Origin: Laceyella putida
GTDB taxonomy: Bacteria; Bacillota; Bacilli; Thermoactinomycetales; Thermoactinomycetaceae
DNA: 64,000 bases
Assembly: GCF_042665195.1 (NCBI RefSeq)
Contig: NZ_JBHTBW010000062.1
Span: forward strand, 62,001 to 126,000
Direction of reading: 5' to 3'
Under the pieces are notes generated by a model. It had not been told where the DNA came from. It made no database searches and was given only the letters and a program-made list of their open reading frames with translations. A program made the translations under genes and the position numbers. Shown here piece by piece: positions 60,875 to 64,000 of this stretch (positions are counted from its first letter, which is position 1; every line of letters starts with the position of its first letter).

Positions 60875-61732
60875 ATGACGGTACAGCGGATTGCGGTGGT
60901 GGGTGCGGGGTTGATGGGTAGGGGAATTGCCCAAGCGTGCGCGATGGGTGGGAAGGCGGTCACTTTGCATGATGTTGCCCCTGGCGCGATAGAACAGGCC
61001 AAACGTGAGATTCAAGCCAGTTTGGCCCGCTTTGTCAAAGCGGGGAAGCTGTCGGAAGCGGAAAGCGCCACGGCATGGACGCGAGTGACAACCACTTGCC
61101 GATTGCCGGACGCGATAAAGGGTTGTCAATTGGTGATCGAAGCGGTGCCGGAGAATCTGGAAATAAAGAAGCGAGTGTTGCATGAATGTGACCAATTGTG
61201 CGATGCGGAGACCATCTTGGCTACCAATACGTCTGAGTTAAGTGTAACGGCCTTGGCCGCCGCGACCGGGCGCCCTGATAAAGTGCTTGGCATGCATTGG
61301 TTCAATCCCGCTCCCGTCATGAAGTTGATTGAACTGGTACAGGGTATCACCACGTCGGCAGAGACGGTAGAGCGAGTGGTCCAAGTGGCTCGGGAGATCG
61401 GCAAAGAGACGGTGTTGGTAAAAGACCGGCAAGGCTTTGTCACCACCAGGGCCATTGCGGCACACTTGATGGAATGCATGCGCATTTACGAAGAAGGGAT
61501 CGCCACAAAAGAGGATATTGACAAAGCGGTGCGCCTGGGACTCAATTACCCAATGGGCCCGCTCGAATTGGCCGATTATATTGGACTGGATACGTTGCTC
61601 TTCGCCAGCGAGGGTTTGCTGGAAGCGTATGGGGAACGGTTTCGCGCTCCCCAAATATTGCGCAAACTCGTGGAAGCGGGCCATCTGGGACGCAAAAGCG
61701 GCAAAGGGTTTTATGACTATGAGGGGAGATGA
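60875..61732 (+). CDS. 3-hydroxybutyryl-CoA dehydrogenase
   Basis: NAD(P)-dependent 3-hydroxyacyl-CoA dehydrogenase, 285 residues from ATG 60875 (7 bases after AAAGGGGAG; ATG 60869 is too close). The Rossmann loop is VVGAGLMGRGIAQACAMGG, the catalytic His is in VLGMHWFNPAPVMKLIELV, and the C-terminal dimer domain has RLGLNYPMGPLELADYIGLD. Followed 9 bases later by a thiolase, so the pair carries the last two steps of beta-oxidation or, in reverse, the first steps of acetyl-CoA condensation. Confidence 0.92.
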   Translation: MTVQRIAVVGAGLMGRGIAQACAMGGKAVTLHDVAPGAIEQAKREIQASLARFVKAGKLSEAESATAWTRVTTTCRLPDAIKGCQLVIEAVPENLEIKKRVLHECDQLCDAETILATNTSELSVTALAAATGRPDKVLGMHWFNPAPVMKLIELVQGITTSAETVERVVQVAREIGKETVLVKDRQGFVTTRAIAAHLMECMRIYEEGIATKEDIDKAVRLGLNYPMGPLELADYIGLDTLLFASEGLLEAYGERFRAPQILRKLVEAGHLGRKSGKGFYDYEGR

Positions 61733-61741
61733 GGTGGTTTG

Positions 61742-62896
61742 ATGCGGGAAGTGGTGATTGTGGAAGGGGTGCGGACCCCCGTGGGAAAACGCAATGGCGT
61801 GTTGCGTCGCTGGCATCCCGTCGAGTTGGCCGCGAGTGCCCTCGATGAAGTGATGAAGCGGGCTGGGGTGGAGAAGGGAAAAGTGGAAGACATTGTGATG
61901 GGATGTGTGACACCGATCGAGGAACAAGGTTTGAATATTGGCCGGTTGGCGGCATTGCGGGCGGGGTTCCCGGTTCATGTCCCCGCCGTGCAGATTAATC
62001 GCATGTGCGGCTCGGGACAACAAGCTTTGCACTTTGCCGCCCAAGCGATCCAGGCGGGAACGATGGATATCGCTCTGGCCGCCGGGGTGGAAAGCATGAC
62101 GCGGGTTCCCATCGGAAGTGATGGGAATGAGCAGACGATTCCCGCGGCTTTGCAGGAACGGTTTGAGTTTATTCATCAAGGGGTGTCGGCGGAGCGCATT
62201 GCCGACAAATATGGAATCTCCCGGGAGGCGTGTGACCACTATGCGTATCAAAGCCACCAGCGAGCAATAAACGCGACGAAAGCGGGCCGCTTCTCCCGTG
62301 AACTCATGCCCATCACCGGTCACGACAGCGACGGCAAAGAAATAAACGTGATGCAGGACGAAGGGCCGCGCCAAGACACCTCATTGGAAAAGTTGGCCCA
62401 GTTGAAGCCGGTTTTCGTGCCGGATGGCATCATCACCGCAGGCAACTCCAGCCAGATGAGTGATGGGGCGGCGGCGATTTTGCTTATGGAAGCGCAAACA
62501 GCCCGGCAGTTGGGGTTGCGGGCCCGAGCGCGCATCATCGCGCAAGTGGTGGTGGGATCGGACCCCACGCTCATGCTGGATGGAGTGATTCCAGCCACGA
62601 GGAAGATCCTGGACAAAACGGGCCTAACGTTGGAACAAATTGACCGCGTTGAGATCAATGAAGCGTTTGCGCCGGTTGTATTGGCCTGGCAGAAGACACT
62701 GGGCGCAGACCTGGCGAAGGTAAATGTGAATGGAGGGGCGATTGCATTAGGCCATCCGCTGGGCGCGACAGGGATCAAGCTGATGACGACGTTGGTGCAG
62801 GAATTGGAGCGAATCCAGGGCCGTTATGGCTTGATGGTGATCTGCATCGGGCATGGGATGGCGACGGCAACGTTGATTGAAAGAGTAGAAAATTAA
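61742..62896 (+). CDS. Acetyl-CoA acetyltransferase (thiolase)
   Basis: About 384 residues, thiolase fold. The nucleophilic Cys is in INRMCGSGQQAL (about 88), the covering loop Asn in EINEAFAPV, and the catalytic His in GGAIALGHPLGATG. The final Cys motif reads CIGHGMATAT where most thiolases have CxGGGxG, so the second Gly is His. The chain length of the substrate is not readable. TTG 61739 is also in frame. Operon with the dehydrogenase. Confidence 0.92.
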   Translation: MREVVIVEGVRTPVGKRNGVLRRWHPVELAASALDEVMKRAGVEKGKVEDIVMGCVTPIEEQGLNIGRLAALRAGFPVHVPAVQINRMCGSGQQALHFAAQAIQAGTMDIALAAGVESMTRVPIGSDGNEQTIPAALQERFEFIHQGVSAERIADKYGISREACDHYAYQSHQRAINATKAGRFSRELMPITGHDSDGKEINVMQDEGPRQDTSLEKLAQLKPVFVPDGIITAGNSSQMSDGAAAILLMEAQTARQLGLRARARIIAQVVVGSDPTLMLDGVIPATRKILDKTGLTLEQIDRVEINEAFAPVVLAWQKTLGADLAKVNVNGGAIALGHPLGATGIKLMTTLVQELERIQGRYGLMVICIGHGMATATLIERVEN

Positions 62897-63010
62897 GAAG
62901 AGAAATATAGGTGATTATCAATTTTATCAATAGAATAGTGGTTGTTAGACCATCTTTGGGAGAGAAGGAAGTGGGAACTTGTTGAACCGATCTGTTCGTA
63001 CACTTTTTTG

Positions 63011-63357
63011 CGGTCTATTGACTATGTGGCCGAGTGGGACGCACCCGGTATGATACGGAAAATCCCACGTGTTTGCGCCGCTTGGATAACAACAAAGTGT
63101 ACTCGGCGGATTGGGTTGGCGAAGTGCATGCGGATGGCGAGATTTGGTCACAAGGGTTGTATGAGATGGAGGGGGCGTTTGGACGGGGTGTGGCTACCAA
63201 AATCATCTTGCAATCCCACTGGTCGTTAACTCCGGAATCGGGTTTCCAAGAAGGCTTGCAATCCTTGCTCGCGGCTGACCAGGTTTTGTATGGAGGCGCG
63301 CATCAAGCAGAGATTGAGCGTATTTGGACCGCCCGTGGCATCACTGTGAATCAATAA
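63011..63357 (+). pseudogene. C-terminal remnant of an extracellular M36-like metalloprotease
   Basis: One frame reads RSIDYVAEWDA up to about 63045; the adjacent frame continues YDTENPTCLRRLDNNKVY, then GEVHADGEIWSQGLYEM and ATKIILQSHWSLTPESGFQE, ending ERIWTARGITVNQ with a stop. Together these match the tail of secreted fungalysin-like (M36) zinc peptidases. The signal, propeptide and HExxH catalytic region are absent, and a frameshift lies inside the fragment. Named from recalled family patterns. Confidence 0.65.
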
Positions 63358-63365
63358 TGGTTACG

Positions 63366-63402
63366 AAAACCGTTTCTCCGCTTGGGGAGAGGCGGTTTTT
63401 TT
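63366..63402 (+). terminator. Terminator after the metalloprotease remnant
   Basis: AAAACCG and TCTCC pair with GGGAGA and CGGTTTT, with a bulge, then a T-run. It still marks the old gene end. Confidence 0.75.
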
Positions 63403-63490
63403 GTGTTGCGCGATGCGGTGGATGAAGGGAGGGAGAAAAGCGGATCAGGTTGAGTTGGTTTCTTTTGGCGGCGGGATAACCATGCACGCA

Positions 63491-63529
63491 AAACTCCCTC
63501 ACTCCGGAAGCATCGAAGTGAGGGAGTTT
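63491..63529. terminator. Terminator at the end of the 78-residue hypothetical gene
   Basis: A perfect 13-bp stem AAACTCCCTCACT / AGTGAGGGAGTTT with a 13-base loop. Confidence 0.7.
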
Positions 63530-63764
63530 ATTTATGCTCTTGGCGGGCGTGAAAATGGATTTGGATTTCTGTTTCTTTTTTGTCCATCACCGTTGCCGGA
63601 GATGCGGTGGGGATGGCGGAAAGGCAAACCGCTTCAGGTTGCTCTTCTTCCTCATCTTCAAAAAAGTGACTCATGAAGATCCATTCCGGCTGAATCATGC
63701 CCATGGCCACTTGCGTATATGGCAGATATTTGGGATGTATTGGGTATTTTTCTTCTTTTGTCAA
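63528..63764 (-). CDS. Hypothetical acidic 78-residue protein
   Basis: Not recognised. It starts at TTG 63764, 6 bases after GGAGGTGA, a strong site. The sequence has a Pro/Tyr-rich head (YPIHPKYLPYTQVAMGMIQP), an acidic run FFEDEEEEQPEA and a His-containing tail. No membrane segment or signal. The head faintly recalls CotJA-type spore-coat peptides, but not enough to assign. Confidence 0.6.
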   Translation of the reverse strand: MTKEEKYPIHPKYLPYTQVAMGMIQPEWIFMSHFFEDEEEEQPEAVCLSAIPTASPATVMDKKETEIQIHFHARQEHK

Positions 63765-63856
63765 ATGAAATCACCTCCGAGTGCCTATGATGAAGCATAT
63801 GCAATTGTCAGCTTGACCGATGCGAATGAGAGCGCTTTTTTACCAAATTTGTCTCA

Positions 63857-63886
63857 TTGAATTTATTTCGTTTCGCGAAATATAAT
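63857..63886 (+). promoter_or_regulatory. Promoter of the MFS transporter with an adjacent palindrome
   Basis: TTGAAT (63857-63862), an 18-base spacer and TATAAT (63881-63886). The last ten spacer bases, TTTCGCGAAA (63871-63880), are a perfect palindrome touching the -10, a likely repressor site. Confidence 0.55.
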
Positions 63887-63924
63887 AGCAGGTGGATCTT
63901 GGGACAGGTGGAGGAAAAGCGACG

Positions 63925-64000
63925 ATGAGGACGAAATTGTGGACGAAGGACTTTATCCTGATTTGTCTGGCGAACTTTTTCTTGTTTGCCGGATTTTTTG
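63925..64000 (+). CDS. Major facilitator superfamily transporter (3' end missing)
   Basis: Only the first 25 residues are in the window: MRTKLWTKDFILICLANFFL and the following FAGFF, the first helix typical of MFS permeases in Bacillales. GGTGGAGG lies about 9 bases before the ATG. The substrate cannot be inferred. The preceding palindrome in its promoter suggests control by a repressor. Confidence 0.75.
   Translation, partial: MRTKLWTKDFILICLANFFLFAGFF

Overview
The window is a chromosomal segment of a spore-forming, probably thermophilic member of the Bacillales. Its gene order follows the conserved accA-pfkA-pyk ... citZ-icd-mdh-phoPR ... polA-mutM-ytaF-coaE ... gapB-nrdR-dnaB ... ytxC-infC-rpmI-rplT ... 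sspI-ysgA-pheST-zapA-polX-mutS2 backbone of Bacillus. The protease at 57249-58412 is nearly identical, as I remember the sequence, to thermitase of Thermoactinomyces vulgaris (now Laceyella). The best guess is therefore Laceyella or a close relative in the Thermoactinomycetaceae. No phage, insertion sequence, CRISPR array or rRNA was found.

Layout. 1-9.9 kb: fatty-acid carboxyltransferase (accA, cut by the window edge), glycolysis (pfkA, pyk), a thioesterase, FxsA, sporulation membrane protein YtvI, and the citZ-icd-mdh TCA block. 10-19.9 kb: a MaoC-like protein, phosphate sensing (phoPR), an inserted berberine-bridge-type flavoenzyme, then pstSCAB-phoU behind a clear PhoP-box promoter. 20-26.9 kb: Zur-controlled zagA, polA-mutM-ytaF-coaE and a lytic transglycosylase. 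27-32.9 kb: gapB with CcpN-type operators, an effector-binding-domain protein, an orphan peptide-binding lipoprotein, nrdR and dnaB (without dnaI). 33-38.6 kb: tRNA-Phe/Gly/Leu, mqnC, a dead flavin amine oxidase, a membrane hydrolase, ytxC, and infC-rpmI-rplT behind an L20 leader, with infC starting at AUC. 38.7-42.9 kb: a MarR regulator, a dead glycosidase fragment, a tiny Cys-rich protein, thiDE and the BdbDC thiol oxidation pair. 43-53.4 kb: sspI, a Ktr subunit, an rRNA methylase, T-box-controlled pheST, zapA-cvpA, an ADP-ribosylglycohydrolase, polX and sleB. 53.4-64 kb: mutS2 with a 27-residue membrane protein behind it, a two-gene subtilase locus with a third decayed copy, an aromatic-acid-exporter-like protein, a beta-oxidation pair, a dead metalloprotease and the start of an MFS transporter.

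The most distinctive content is not a large new system. It consists of (i) the thermitase locus, where an intact enzyme sits beside a paralogue with a changed oxyanion-hole residue and a relic fragment; (ii) several proteins of 24-57 residues with good ribosome-binding sites, some with their own terminators; (iii) four pseudogene remnants of secreted or oxidative enzymes; and (iv) several cis-regulatory sites readable base by base (PhoP, Zur, CcpN, T-box, L20 leader). Starts were moved wherever a ribosome-binding site or conserved N-terminus disagreed with the longest open frame.
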